Assembly: GCA_041946675.1 (NCBI GenBank)
Contig: JBHGAU010000009.1
Coordinates: 1 to 62,009 of the forward strand
Source: CAWBKV01 sp041946675
GTDB lineage: Archaea; Halobacteriota; Methanosarcinia; Methanotrichales; Methanotrichaceae
Reading direction: 5' to 3'
Length of the DNA: 62,009 nucleotides
The translations under genes were made by a program, and so were the position numbers. The notes beneath the pieces were generated by a model that was not told the origin of the DNA, did not search any database, and saw only the letters and a list, made by a program, of their open reading frames with translations. Positions within the stretch are counted from its first letter, which is position 1. Each line of letters begins with the position of its first letter. Shown here piece by piece: positions 1 through 8,310 of this stretch.

Positions 1-93
1 CGAGGCCTGTCCAACACCTGTGATACCGACAACTCCCGCTGGAGTTTGCCCAACACCTGAAACACCTGTAATTCCCACAGGCTGCTGAAGCAA
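1..93 (-). repeat. Edge fragment encoding GVGQ/GITG repeats (partial, frame uncertain)
   Basis: Read on the minus strand, one frame stays open to the window edge and encodes a repetitive Gly/Val/Thr-rich peptide in which the pieces GITGVSGVGQTPAG and GVVGITGVGQ alternate. This resembles low-complexity surface or collagen-like repeats. No ATG starts this frame; a TTG at 93 is the nearest possible start and has no ribosome-binding site, and a stop lies about 60 bases upstream. A second frame beginning with ATG at 97 is also open. It may be the start of a repeat protein continuing leftward or a decayed remnant. Low certainty. Confidence 0.3.
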
Positions 94-115
94 GCATGGC
101 GTAAGCCTGACTATC

Positions 116-134
116 CAGATCGCTGAGCGATCTG
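116..134. repeat. Perfect 9-bp inverted repeat with 1-nt centre
   Basis: CAGATCGCT, one G, then AGCGATCTG: a perfect inverted repeat lying between the repeat-encoding fragment at the left edge and the 3' end of the first complete secreted-protein gene. It could be a palindromic protein-binding site or a short hairpin at transcript ends. No function is assigned. Confidence 0.55.
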
Positions 135-260
135 AGATACAATTCTATTTTTCGAATGATTTATTTTTCAGAAATTAATTATAGTACCAATCGCTATACC
201 AATTACTGCGCCAACTTCATACAAAAAAGTGTTTATGCTGCTACTTCGGGAAGAGCAGCT

Positions 261-1187
261 TCATTTACCCAAGTTTGGCAGAGGATTATATGCATCGAAG
301 ATGCACTTGCAATTCTTATATTCAGAGCTGATGAACTCCCTGTCAGGATAACAGCCGCACCCTAGCCAATCATCCTCTCCTCTTGAGAAGTTGAACGTGC
401 TGCGCCTTGAAAATTTCCTATCTATCTTAAACTTGCCCACATACTCTTCGTCAGAGACTGAGCTTCCAGATTGATATTTGAGCCGGGTAGATTTATCAGA
501 GATGGATTGCAGACGGAAAGCGGTAGCAGAATTCGTTAGATCAAGCTCATTTATATTCCCGGGAATAATATCTGTTATTATCATAGCATTTGAATAAACT
601 CCGGCAAATCTAGCCGCTTTGGAGAGATTATTGGCATAATAGTCGGTACACAGCAGATCCTGATCATTCACATATCTATTTCTTGTGTAGATTCCCTCTC
701 CGCTATAGTAAGTCTCATCCTCGCTTCTCACAAGAGTCGGTATGCTTTCATTGATCTCTGCGTAGTAATGAGAACTTGCCTGCACTACAGGGACATAAAT
801 GACCGTGCCATTTTCGAAGATTGTCTTATTGATCGCCGGGTGATCGTCTATATTTTCGTTTATATATATCCAATTCAATTTGGCTGTGATATTAAGGTTA
901 TTTGTGTTTGAGAGCTTGCCTTTCTTGGTATAGGTGGTCTCCTTAACGCCGATTCCAGCAAACCCAGGAATATTTACATACTTTGATGAGTTTCCAGTAC
1001 CTGTAATTTGGCCATCAGTCCTGAAGTTCAATACCTCGGTAATTTGGCTTCTGCTCCACTTAGTGCCGCTCACATCCACATTGATGTTGTAGCCAATTTT
1101 CGCATCAGAATTAACAATAATGATGAATAAAATTAGCAAGGATACTGCGGCAGGCAGCAATATCCTACGGCTTTTGGAACAGTCCAT
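261..1187 (-). CDS. Secreted protein of unknown function with C-terminal CxC motifs
   Basis: Predicted extracytoplasmic protein of 308 residues. A basic start (residues 1-8) precedes a hydrophobic stretch at about 10-25, consistent with a signal peptide or membrane anchor, and the rest is hydrophilic with many Asn and N-x-S/T sequons typical of archaeal cell-surface proteins. Two cysteine pairs sit near the C terminus (GCGCYPD and NCKCIFD), possibly disulfides or a metal site. I do not recognise a family. It is the last gene of a leftward run of four secreted proteins, 18 bp after its neighbour, so probably co-transcribed. The ATG follows an AGGTCTGATGAG-like leader with a weak ribosome-binding site. 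Confidence 0.75.
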   Translation of the reverse strand: MDCSKSRRILLPAAVSLLILFIIIVNSDAKIGYNINVDVSGTKWSRSQITEVLNFRTDGQITGTGNSSKYVNIPGFAGIGVKETTYTKKGKLSNTNNLNITAKLNWIYINENIDDHPAINKTIFENGTVIYVPVVQASSHYYAEINESIPTLVRSEDETYYSGEGIYTRNRYVNDQDLLCTDYYANNLSKAARFAGVYSNAMIITDIIPGNINELDLTNSATAFRLQSISDKSTRLKYQSGSSVSDEEYVGKFKIDRKFSRRSTFNFSRGEDDWLGCGCYPDREFISSEYKNCKCIFDAYNPLPNLGK

Positions 1188-1205
1188 CTCATCAGACCTC
1201 TCTAA

Positions 1206-2363
1206 TTATCTATTAATCTCGTAGGACATATATAACTCTTTTGAGACCCCTATAAATCCAAAGGGTGATAGATAGAGCGGTCCTGCATACTTATCGGTCA
1301 GCCCCTGTGCCCTGCCAATTATCCTCATGTCGATATTTCTATTTCCATTATACGCCGTAATGGCTATCGTATCTCTCGAAGAGGCTTCATTGCTGCTGAC
1401 GAATGTATTCCATACATACATCACCGGCACATCGGTTCTGCTTCCATACGTTCCTTCGCCTGTAGTCAAGTTTGCTTGAGTTACTGTAGACTTGCCATCG
1501 TAATTCATCATGATCTCATTAAAAAATCCACTCGGAGAATCCCTTGTAGCCCTGCCTTGTCCAGCGGAATCCAGACCGTCTGCCGTATTCCTTATCAAGC
1601 CTTTATACATGCAAGCATTGGTAACCACAGCCTCATTTATCAGCGTGCTCGGATTGAAGTAATCGACTTTGGCAGATCCCGTCTCAATAGTATAGGATAC
1701 ATCCGCTTTATCATCTACCTGCCAGCCTGCTTTGAAACTCTTTTCGTAGTTCAATCTATCTCTGGCAGTTCCACGGAAGTTTGTTCCGAAGGCGCCGTCC
1801 TTGGAATTAACAAGGATATCGTCCATTAGCTGTCCAATGCCGCCGACCAGATCTCCATCGCCGGACCCGGATAGCGAGTACGGCTGTATTTTGGCGCCAT
1901 GTACATATTTTACATTTTCAGCAGCAATATTCTCAAATACCGATCCGCCATCGGTGAAGTAATTAGCTGCTGTTTGACCTGACTGTAGAGCATAGGAAAG
2001 CGATGTTGCATCTGTTGCCTGAGCACCGGCTGCAAAGCTCCTGCGATAATCGAATTGCTTATCAGAAGCTGCTTTGATATTTACTCCAAAGCCATTGCCT
2101 TCCCCCCCGCTTGTTAGAATATGATCCTCAAACGAACCGAGCATAGATTCATTGGCCAGGACTGCATTCGCCGCTGCAAAAAGGGAATCGCGGTATATGC
2201 TCACTGAATTGGCGTAGCTCATATTGCTCAGGGACATATCCTCAGCCACACTACCGCCGTCTGTATAATAGGTGTTATATGTATTAACATATCCCGAGGC
2301 GATAGATGTGATAGTTGTAATTAATACGATGATGGAAAGTAGGATTAATCTAATATTGATCAC
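1206..2363 (-). CDS. Secreted protein with two internal tandem domains, unknown function
   Basis: A 385-residue protein with an N-terminal hydrophobic segment (about 4-24) that looks like a signal peptide. The body contains an internal duplication. One unit begins with YYTDGGSVAED and runs through DYRRSFAAGAQ and SYALQSGQ. The second begins with YFTDGGSVFEN and runs through NYEKSFKAGWQ and SYTIETGS, so each unit is roughly 105 residues. A third, C-terminal part (about 240-385) is unrelated. The duplicated unit looks beta-rich with alternating polar residues, as in archaeal surface or sheath proteins. Function unknown. It lies between two other secreted-protein genes in the same direction. Confidence 0.75.
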   Translation of the reverse strand: MINIRLILLSIIVLITTITSIASGYVNTYNTYYTDGGSVAEDMSLSNMSYANSVSIYRDSLFAAANAVLANESMLGSFEDHILTSGGEGNGFGVNIKAASDKQFDYRRSFAAGAQATDATSLSYALQSGQTAANYFTDGGSVFENIAAENVKYVHGAKIQPYSLSGSGDGDLVGGIGQLMDDILVNSKDGAFGTNFRGTARDRLNYEKSFKAGWQVDDKADVSYTIETGSAKVDYFNPSTLINEAVVTNACMYKGLIRNTADGLDSAGQGRATRDSPSGFFNEIMMNYDGKSTVTQANLTTGEGTYGSRTDVPVMYVWNTFVSSNEASSRDTIAITAYNGNRNIDMRIIGRAQGLTDKYAGPLYLSPFGFIGVSKELYMSYEINR

Positions 2364-2393
2364 CTGCCGATGTTAGCTCATTCATTTCTAAGC

Positions 2394-3035
2394 TCACTCG
2401 CTTCCGGCGTTTCCAGTGCCAACTACTATCCTCTCGCCTTCGCCCCACCTACAAGTGACTCCGACATCAGAATTAGTATCGGTGAAATATGCATTGTTTT
2501 CAGTGATATAGCCGATCCCGTGATCAGTACAATAATTGCTTAGTGCCTCAAGATCTTGCAAGGGGATATTCTCTAAAGAGGAATTTAGATTAACTGCTGC
2601 TAGATCAAGGTCATCCGGAAATTCCAAAGTGCTTTTCCAATTTGTTTTGGGCGCACCGGGATCACTCGAATCTATATTGATATCGCAACCATTTCTCATG
2701 ACAACATTTGATTCAGAAGGCAGATGCAGGGTATTTGCTGCTGTCAAGACTGTCGGATATTTCCGCCCATCTGAATCCGTTACGACCAAGAAGGCTGTGC
2801 TGTTCATTGATATATCCTTAACATCAACAACGGCTAATCCAGCACCATAAGCCACATTTAATTGGTTTGCATGATAAGAAGGTTCTTGAATCAGGCCATT
2901 TACGGATTTCATATCTGATCCGCCGGATAATGTAGCATTCAGTTTGTTAGTACTATAGAAGCTGGCTATAGTACAGTCCCCCGAGCTACAGAATATCATC
3001 AAGATCAGACCCATAAACAAGAGTGCTCTTTTCAT
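2394..3035 (-). CDS. Secreted protein of unknown function
   Basis: Predicted exported protein of 213 residues. I chose the ATG at 3035 because GGAGGA sits just upstream and it opens a clean signal peptide (MKRALLFMGLILMIFCSS); a longer frame to 3101 lacks both. A cysteine directly after the hydrophobic core could be a lipidation site or simply end the signal peptide. The mature part is Asn/Ser/Asp-rich, with several dispersed cysteines (around the NGCDIN and NYCTDHG segments). No family recognised. It sits 30 bp upstream of the duplicated-domain protein and 78 bp downstream of the G-N-x-N repeat protein, so it probably belongs to one transcription unit. Confidence 0.72.
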   Translation of the reverse strand: MKRALLFMGLILMIFCSSGDCTIASFYSTNKLNATLSGGSDMKSVNGLIQEPSYHANQLNVAYGAGLAVVDVKDISMNSTAFLVVTDSDGRKYPTVLTAANTLHLPSESNVVMRNGCDINIDSSDPGAPKTNWKSTLEFPDDLDLAAVNLNSSLENIPLQDLEALSNYCTDHGIGYITENNAYFTDTNSDVGVTCRWGEGERIVVGTGNAGSE

Positions 3036-3113
3036 ATAGTTCCTCCGAATAATATATAAGGAAAGGCGAGATTGAGATATCGAATCTCGTCCCCCGGACA
3101 TAGCAATGCTGGT

Positions 3114-4040
3114 TTATATGTCGGTTGTTATTTGTGATTGCTGTATCACTGAGCCACCCACTATACTATTACCGTCTCCGTTCAAAGTTATATCATGTGT
3201 TACTGAATTGCCACACCCAAGAACATTTGCATTCTCATTGATCGTCTGATATTCCTCCGCTTCAGTCAGGATGGCATCGTTCGAGCTGATCGCAGCAAAC
3301 TGATTTATGCTATTGAGGCTGCCATCGACAGCGGATATTTGATTTATTGTTTGCTTTAATGATGAGCCATATAAGCTAGCTCTGTCGGCATTTTGATTTG
3401 ATTGCTGATATACATCGTTGTTATTGCCCAGAAGGTTGGCGCTTCCCACCATCAGCTGCCATATCTTTGAACTGACCAGGCAGCTATAGCTTACACTCTG
3501 GCCAATCTGCTGGTCCAAGCTATTGCCATTGCCAACCAGACAGGAAGCCTTCAGCAGTGAGAACTGACTTAAGTTGCTCAAAGTAAGCATATTGTCGTAT
3601 GAATCCACAAATGTCGACTGACAGGCGTGATTATTGGAGCCGACAATCTCAGCCAGTTGAGTAGCTCCCTGAGATAAGTTGCTCCCAACAAGGTTGTTAT
3701 TTCTCGAATTGAAATCTATGTTCTGCTCGAGATAGTTATTATTTCCTGTCACGTTGCCTATAATACTGCAGACCTGTGTCATGCCAGTTGGAATAGCTTC
3801 AGTGCCTGTTAGAATATTGTCATTGACATAAGCATCGATATCCTGGCTTACATGATTGTTATTTCCCTGAATATAGGCAATTGCATAAGTCTCCTGTGCA
3901 ATATAGACATCGCCAGTTATGCAATTTCCTTCAGCCTCTTGATAGATGTCAACAGAGATCTCGTTGCCATTGCCTGTTGCAGCAGCTAAGGATATCAGCA
4001 GCATCAAGCCAACGACAAGCATTGCTATATAACTATTCAT
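3114..4040 (-). CDS. Secreted G-N-x-N repeat protein (curlin-like beta-solenoid candidate)
   Basis: 308-residue exported protein starting at the ATG at 4040, preceded by AGGAGG with good spacing. Residues 1-22 form a signal peptide. The rest is eight consecutive repeats of about 35-40 residues. Each opens with G-[NSC]-x-N-x-x-x-[QH] (GNGNEISV, GNNNHVSQ, GNNNYLEQ, GSNNHACQ, GNGNSLDQ, GNNNDVYQ, GSLNSINQ, GCGNSVTH) and continues with a second Asn- and Gln-containing strand. Regular Asn/Gln ladders are the hallmark of curlin-type amyloid subunits and other beta-solenoids; assignment to either is inference. It is the first gene of the secreted cluster and has a long AT-rich region upstream. A structural surface fibre or sheath role is plausible, unproven. 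Confidence 0.75.
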   Translation of the reverse strand: MNSYIAMLVVGLMLLISLAAATGNGNEISVDIYQEAEGNCITGDVYIAQETYAIAYIQGNNNHVSQDIDAYVNDNILTGTEAIPTGMTQVCSIIGNVTGNNNYLEQNIDFNSRNNNLVGSNLSQGATQLAEIVGSNNHACQSTFVDSYDNMLTLSNLSQFSLLKASCLVGNGNSLDQQIGQSVSYSCLVSSKIWQLMVGSANLLGNNNDVYQQSNQNADRASLYGSSLKQTINQISAVDGSLNSINQFAAISSNDAILTEAEEYQTINENANVLGCGNSVTHDITLNGDGNSIVGGSVIQQSQITTDI

Positions 4041-5061
4041 AACTTGCCTCCTAATGGCTTTCCCCAACATCCCTCAAGAGGACAAGCCCTTTTGGAATGT
4101 TACAATAAGTTTGTATTGATCTTTAATAAAATGTTGCGAAATTTAACTTAGTAAACATGGTCAATAGCGAAGGTAAGAACGCCAGTTTTGTAACTCCGAT
4201 GCTGAATGATCGTACTTATTGGAACTGACCATTTGAGATTACATTGATCTTAATACGGCATAAATACGCAAGATTGATATGAAAGTTTATCCAATATCCA
4301 TGCGAATGAATTTTCATTGCCTTTCGTTTCAATAGCAAAAACTTCAGAAATTAATCAGATAAAGTTTCAGATTAACTATTCGAATAAATTATTGCTGGGG
4401 ATCGGATAGACCGATTAACATCAATTACCATAGACCATTCATACATGACTTGCAGAATAGCCCGGAAGCATCCGTAAACTATAATTACTATTAATCGTTT
4501 GCCTAAACTAGGATAGATATCAAAGGATTAACTTGCCTCCTTATGAGTCTATCCTCCCCAACACTAGATAAATATTATACGGATAAGCACATAGGCTAAA
4601 GCCATGGAAGATTAACCGTTATCGTTCAAATAGATAGCAGACGAGAGTTGCTTACAAACAGTGCGCTCTCGCGACTCTGAGGTTTTTTAAAGGGCTACAT
4701 CGATAACTATTATAATGGCATATGCACAAGCGTTTAATTTACCTTAATATAGAAGGCGCGCTTTAAGATGTGATGAACAAAATTCTGTAAATTCACTATT
4801 TGCGCAGATCGGAGTTGTTAGTTGTGGATAATAGTCGACATATCTCTGATGCCTCCCAGAGCCCCTATTTATGCATAAAATTAATTTGCATTTTATTAAT
4901 ATAGTTGAGTTCCGTATGCTGTGATCCTTATTATACATCCGATAAACTTTTATTACTTGATGGATCTAAAGAATATTGCTGAGTCTTAACTAAGGTATAA
5001 TCCGATTATCTGAACGGTTTGTGAGAGTTCGAGAAGCGAAGGTTTGATCAGGAGGAAATTT
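4041..5061. other. 1-kb AT-rich noncoding region with a copied leader
   Basis: No credible gene is seen in this kilobase. It separates the leftward secreted-protein cluster from the rightward winged-helix gene, so it must hold divergent promoters. A TATA-like TTTATTAA on the minus strand lies near 4120-4130. At about 4529-4564 there is a second, diverged copy of the repeat-protein leader (ACTTGCCTCCT..ATG....TCCCC on the plus strand) without a following reading frame. Short frames such as one at 4744-4938 have no recognisable features. Confidence 0.6.
4529..4564 (-). repeat. Second copy of the repeat-protein leader, no gene behind it
   Basis: On the minus strand this segment reads TTGGGGAGGATAG then ATAAGGAGGCAAGTTA. 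It matches the leader directly before the start codon of the G-N-x-N protein (TTGGGGAAAGCC then ATTAGGAGGCAAGTTATG). In this copy the ATG is lost and no open frame follows. It looks like a trace of a duplicated or deleted paralogous gene, or a conserved regulatory leader. Confidence 0.5.
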
Positions 5062-5310
5062 ATGAAACGAAGCCGACATAAGATAATATCACAGATACTA
5101 GATATATGTGTTAATGGTGCAAGCAAGACAAGGATAGTATATCAGGCAAACCTGAACTTCAGAACTGTAAATCCTTACATAGATCTTCTGATGAAGAACG
5201 ACTTGCTGAAAGTAAAGCAGGGACAGACAGTCCTGTATGAAACAACTGAAAGAGGAATAAATCTTCTAGAAAATTTTAAACAGATACATAACGAATTATC
5301 CGAGCTATGA
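5062..5310 (+). CDS. Small winged helix-turn-helix regulator, paralog 1
   Basis: An 82-residue DNA-binding protein of the archaeal winged-helix type (resembles the Pfam HTH_45 group). Start at the ATG at 5062, with AGGAGG at 5050-5055. The pattern SQILDIC, ASKTRIVYQANLNF and NPYIDLLMKNDLL gives helix 1, turn and recognition helix; TVLYETTERGINLL is the wing and C-terminal helix. About two thirds identical to the protein at 5737 and clearly related to the one at 52405. It stands alone, divergent from the secreted cluster. It probably regulates neighbouring surface genes or itself; that is inference. Confidence 0.85.
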   Translation: MKRSRHKIISQILDICVNGASKTRIVYQANLNFRTVNPYIDLLMKNDLLKVKQGQTVLYETTERGINLLENFKQIHNELSEL

Positions 5311-5736
5311 GAGCTTGAAGAGGGATTTGTACATAAAATACATTCTAATGTAAATTAGACAGGTGAAGAGATAAAAACCATATACCTTAGACAACCATTT
5401 CTTTAAGATCTATTGCAAATGTAAATACCCATCCTATATTTATGAATATTTATAATTTAAATTTATTTGATTGGGATAAATGAATATATTTCCAATACAT
5501 CCTCTAGAAAATATGTAGATATTGATCTGTTACCAGAATTCCCTAAATAAGCTTTGACTGCTGGTTTTATCCAAATGAGTACCTATCTCAATACCGTAAT
5601 ATAGGTCCTTAACTGAATTCCGATAGATTTATATGGTCATATTGATCTTAACAAAATTGCTGACTTCAGGAAAAACTGCTCAAAAATAACTAACAAGACT
5701 GATGGAAGGAACCTGCGATCCATAAGGAGATAAAGA
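5311..5736 (+). other. AT-rich intergenic region between paralogous regulators
   Basis: About 425 bp without a gene. It contains dense A/T runs with TATA-like elements (for example around 5440-5470) and ends with AAGGAGAT just before the ATG of the second winged-helix gene. Its length and composition resemble the region in front of the first paralog. No repeat or RNA structure stands out. Confidence 0.5.
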
Positions 5737-6021
5737 ATGAAAAGAAGCAAGGATGTAATCATCTCCCAAATACTCGATATATGCGCCATTGGTGCAAGTA
5801 AAACAAAGATAGTATATCAGGCCAACCTCAATTTTAGGACTGTGAATCCATATATAGAGCTTCTTTCTAAGAATGGGCTCATAGAAGCTGCACAAGGGCA
5901 GACTGTTTATTACAAAACAACACCGAAGGGGATTAAGATACTTAAAGAATTCAGGCATATCCAGAATGAGTTGCCTGAGTTATACAACAGCGTAGCGGCA
6001 GGCGAAGGTCAGCAGGCTTAA
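5737..6021 (+). CDS. Small winged helix-turn-helix regulator, paralog 2
   Basis: A 94-residue protein with the same architecture as the gene at 5062: MKRSKD start, SQILDIC helix, ASKTKIVYQANLNFRTVNPY turn and recognition helix (almost identical in both), then TVYYKTTPKGIKIL wing and C-terminal helix. AAGGAGAT precedes the ATG. A Gly/Gln-rich tail (residues 82-94) is unique to this copy. The near-identical recognition helix suggests both paralogs read similar operators; this tandem duplication is probably recent. Target genes are unknown. The flanking secreted cluster is the obvious candidate by position only. Confidence 0.85.
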   Translation: MKRSKDVIISQILDICAIGASKTKIVYQANLNFRTVNPYIELLSKNGLIEAAQGQTVYYKTTPKGIKILKEFRHIQNELPELYNSVAAGEGQQA

Positions 6022-6109
6022 TGCTGCCCCGGCTATGGGCATATCGCCTGACCCTTCCTTTAACTGCATTCATCCAATGAAAAGCATGTTATATTTCATC
6101 AGAATATAT

Positions 6110-7357
6110 TTACCAAGATATCTTCTTCCGATAATGATCCCTGACTAGTATTGCGACCATATTTGTTCCAAGTACTAAAATCAAAAGCACCAGGGCTGTT
6201 CCCCATGCCCTCGATTCCACATCCCATGCACCCAGGAAGTAAATGAGATTGAGAAGATGATAATCAAGGTTGTTCACAGGCTGCAAGATATTTGGCACAA
6301 TGCCATAGAACATCTGTACTGGCGTCGCGGTGAAGGTAACTGCTGTCCACATTATGGGTGCTGTCTCGCCTGATGCTTTGGCCACGCCCATAATTATTCC
6401 CGTCAAAACCCCGGGCATTGCTGAGGGCAAAATAACCTTCCTTATAGTCTGCCACTTTGTCGCACCCAGAGCAAAACTTCCCTCCCGAAGAGAGTTCGGA
6501 ACGCTCTTCAGAGCCTCTTGGCTCGTCAGGATTATGAGCGGAATATTTATGAGTCCAAGGATTATCGAGCCCGACAGCAGAGATACACCAAAAAATCTGA
6601 CTAAAAAGGCGAGACCGAATAGGCCAAAGACAACCGATGGCACGCCGTTAAGACAGCTGACTGCTATAGTTATCAAGCGGTTAAACGATTCACTTTTGGA
6701 ATATTCATTGAGGTATACTGCAGCCCCTATTCCCAGAGGTGTAGATACTACCATTGCCCCAAGAACCATCCATATAGTGCCGATAATAACCGTACTGATA
6801 CCGCCAGCCTGTCCAAGCCTGCTGTGGGGCTGTGTCAGAAACGCCCAGCTTAATATCCCTGCTCCTTTGTAAATTATGATGAAGAGAATTCCGCCCAAGA
6901 TCAATAAAGCAATGATTGCAGACGACCTGATTGTGAGAAAAGCCAGCTCCTGCCCAGCCCTCTGGCTATAACCATATAGAATATTGATCGAATCCTTAAA
7001 GCTCAATACGCTTGCAACCAATACCAGTACAGGAAGAATAAAGCCATATCCAAAGGAGGCCCCGATTCCCAAGGGCCTGGCAATGACATACTCAGAACGA
7101 AGTATTCCAGTAGATGCCAGGAGGACTACGACTGCGATAAAGACCAAATCGGCTGTAATTGTAACAAGATTACCTGATAAGCTGCTTTTTCTCGAAAATG
7201 CAGATGCCGTTATTACAAGGGCTGATACTAAAAGGGCTGCCTGCCATAGCGGCACAATGGCCTTTAGATCAGGTTGAATAAGAAGGCATGCCACGGAGGA
7301 TAGGAACGCCAGCGCAGATGCCGCCATCGATACTGCAAGAGTTGGCTTAACTTCCAT
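6110..7357 (-). CDS. pstA: Phosphate ABC transporter permease PstA
   Basis: Membrane permease subunit of the high-affinity phosphate ABC importer. At 415 residues it is much longer than the usual 280-300: residues 1-120 add about four transmembrane helices before the standard permease core. The core shows the cytoplasmic EAA-type loop (EALKSVPNSLREGSFALGA then KWQTIRKV, around 285-315), which docks on the ATPase PstB. The start is 2 bp after the stop of pstC, so the two are translationally coupled. Neither the phosphate-binding protein PstS, the ATPase PstB nor PhoU is adjacent; they must be encoded elsewhere or the pair may serve another anion. Family assignment firm, substrate probable. Confidence 0.88.
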   Translation of the reverse strand: MEVKPTLAVSMAASALAFLSSVACLLIQPDLKAIVPLWQAALLVSALVITASAFSRKSSLSGNLVTITADLVFIAVVVLLASTGILRSEYVIARPLGIGASFGYGFILPVLVLVASVLSFKDSINILYGYSQRAGQELAFLTIRSSAIIALLILGGILFIIIYKGAGILSWAFLTQPHSRLGQAGGISTVIIGTIWMVLGAMVVSTPLGIGAAVYLNEYSKSESFNRLITIAVSCLNGVPSVVFGLFGLAFLVRFFGVSLLSGSIILGLINIPLIILTSQEALKSVPNSLREGSFALGATKWQTIRKVILPSAMPGVLTGIIMGVAKASGETAPIMWTAVTFTATPVQMFYGIVPNILQPVNNLDYHLLNLIYFLGAWDVESRAWGTALVLLILVLGTNMVAILVRDHYRKKISW

Positions 7358-7359
7358 CT

Positions 7360-8262
7360 CTAGTATCCTCCAAACTTTCTTCTTATCCTGGCCCTGATAA
7401 GATCTGCAGCAATGCTCAAGATTGAAACAACCAGGAGAAGGATAAATCCCACAGCAAATAAGACATGATAGTGTGTGGACCCTCTAGCAACTTCGCCCAT
7501 CTCGCCTGCTATTACGGATGTAAATGTCGCACCTTGGTCAAAGATATTGAAGATAGGCGTTGGAATCCTCGAAACGTTTCCAACAACCAGAAGGACTGCC
7601 ATCGTCTCGCCGATTATGCTCCCTATGTTTAACAGCACCGCTGCCGTTATGCCCGAGGACGCTGCAGGCACAGTCACATACCTTATCGTCTGCCACCTGT
7701 TAGCGCCTAAAGCAAGACTGCCCTCTTTGAACTCCTTCGGAACCGCCCGGAGCGCATCCTCACAGATGGTGGTAATATATGGGATGAACATTATTCCTAA
7801 AAGGATCGAACCTGCCAGTATTGATCGGCCCGTCAGCATATCAAAGCTGTTCTGCAGGTAGGATACCAGTATTATCACACCTAGAAAGCCGTAGACTATT
7901 GAGGGTACTCCCGCTAAAAGCTCAATAGATGGCTTAAGGATTGCTCTGGCCGCAGGATTGGCCAGCTCTGCCAGATATATGGCCAGTGGTATGCCTATAG
8001 CTATATTGATGATAAGCGCTAATGAAGTTACAAGCAATGAATCAATAATAAGCGGCATCATTCCGTATATATCTCCTGCCGCATGCCATTTCTGACCAAA
8101 AATGAGTTGGATGGCACCTACATCGATAAAGGCAGGAATGCTCTCGTGTATAAGGAAGTAGAATATCAGAAGCATCACAATGATTGAAGCAGTGGCACAA
8201 AATGCCATGGCTGCCTCAACAAACCGCTCGCCATATTTTCGCTGTAATCGCACACTCTGCAT
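7360..8262 (-). CDS. pstC: Phosphate ABC transporter permease PstC
   Basis: Partner permease of PstA, 300 residues with about six transmembrane helices. The EAA loop is EDALRAVPKEFKEGSLALGA followed by NRWQTIRYVTVP, around residues 165-200, the docking site for PstB. IGETMAVLLVVGN in the C-terminal third is characteristic of PstC. First gene of a two-gene unit whose promoter region (8263-8373) contains two copies of a 10-bp palindrome overlapping TATA-like sequence, so phosphate-dependent control is likely. No pstS or pstB lies upstream; the next gene is cdc6 reading toward it. Confidence 0.9.
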   Translation of the reverse strand: MQSVRLQRKYGERFVEAAMAFCATASIIVMLLIFYFLIHESIPAFIDVGAIQLIFGQKWHAAGDIYGMMPLIIDSLLVTSLALIINIAIGIPLAIYLAELANPAARAILKPSIELLAGVPSIVYGFLGVIILVSYLQNSFDMLTGRSILAGSILLGIMFIPYITTICEDALRAVPKEFKEGSLALGANRWQTIRYVTVPAASSGITAAVLLNIGSIIGETMAVLLVVGNVSRIPTPIFNIFDQGATFTSVIAGEMGEVARGSTHYHVLFAVGFILLLVVSILSIAADLIRARIRRKFGGY

Positions 8263-8310
8263 GCTTATATGCCTACATGCAATTCTTAGTTAAAGCCCTT
8301 ATCTATATTA

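Noticed and set aside
4744..4938. 64-codon minus-strand frame in the AT-rich region
   Set aside because: No ribosome-binding site, no recognisable structure, composition of noncoding DNA.
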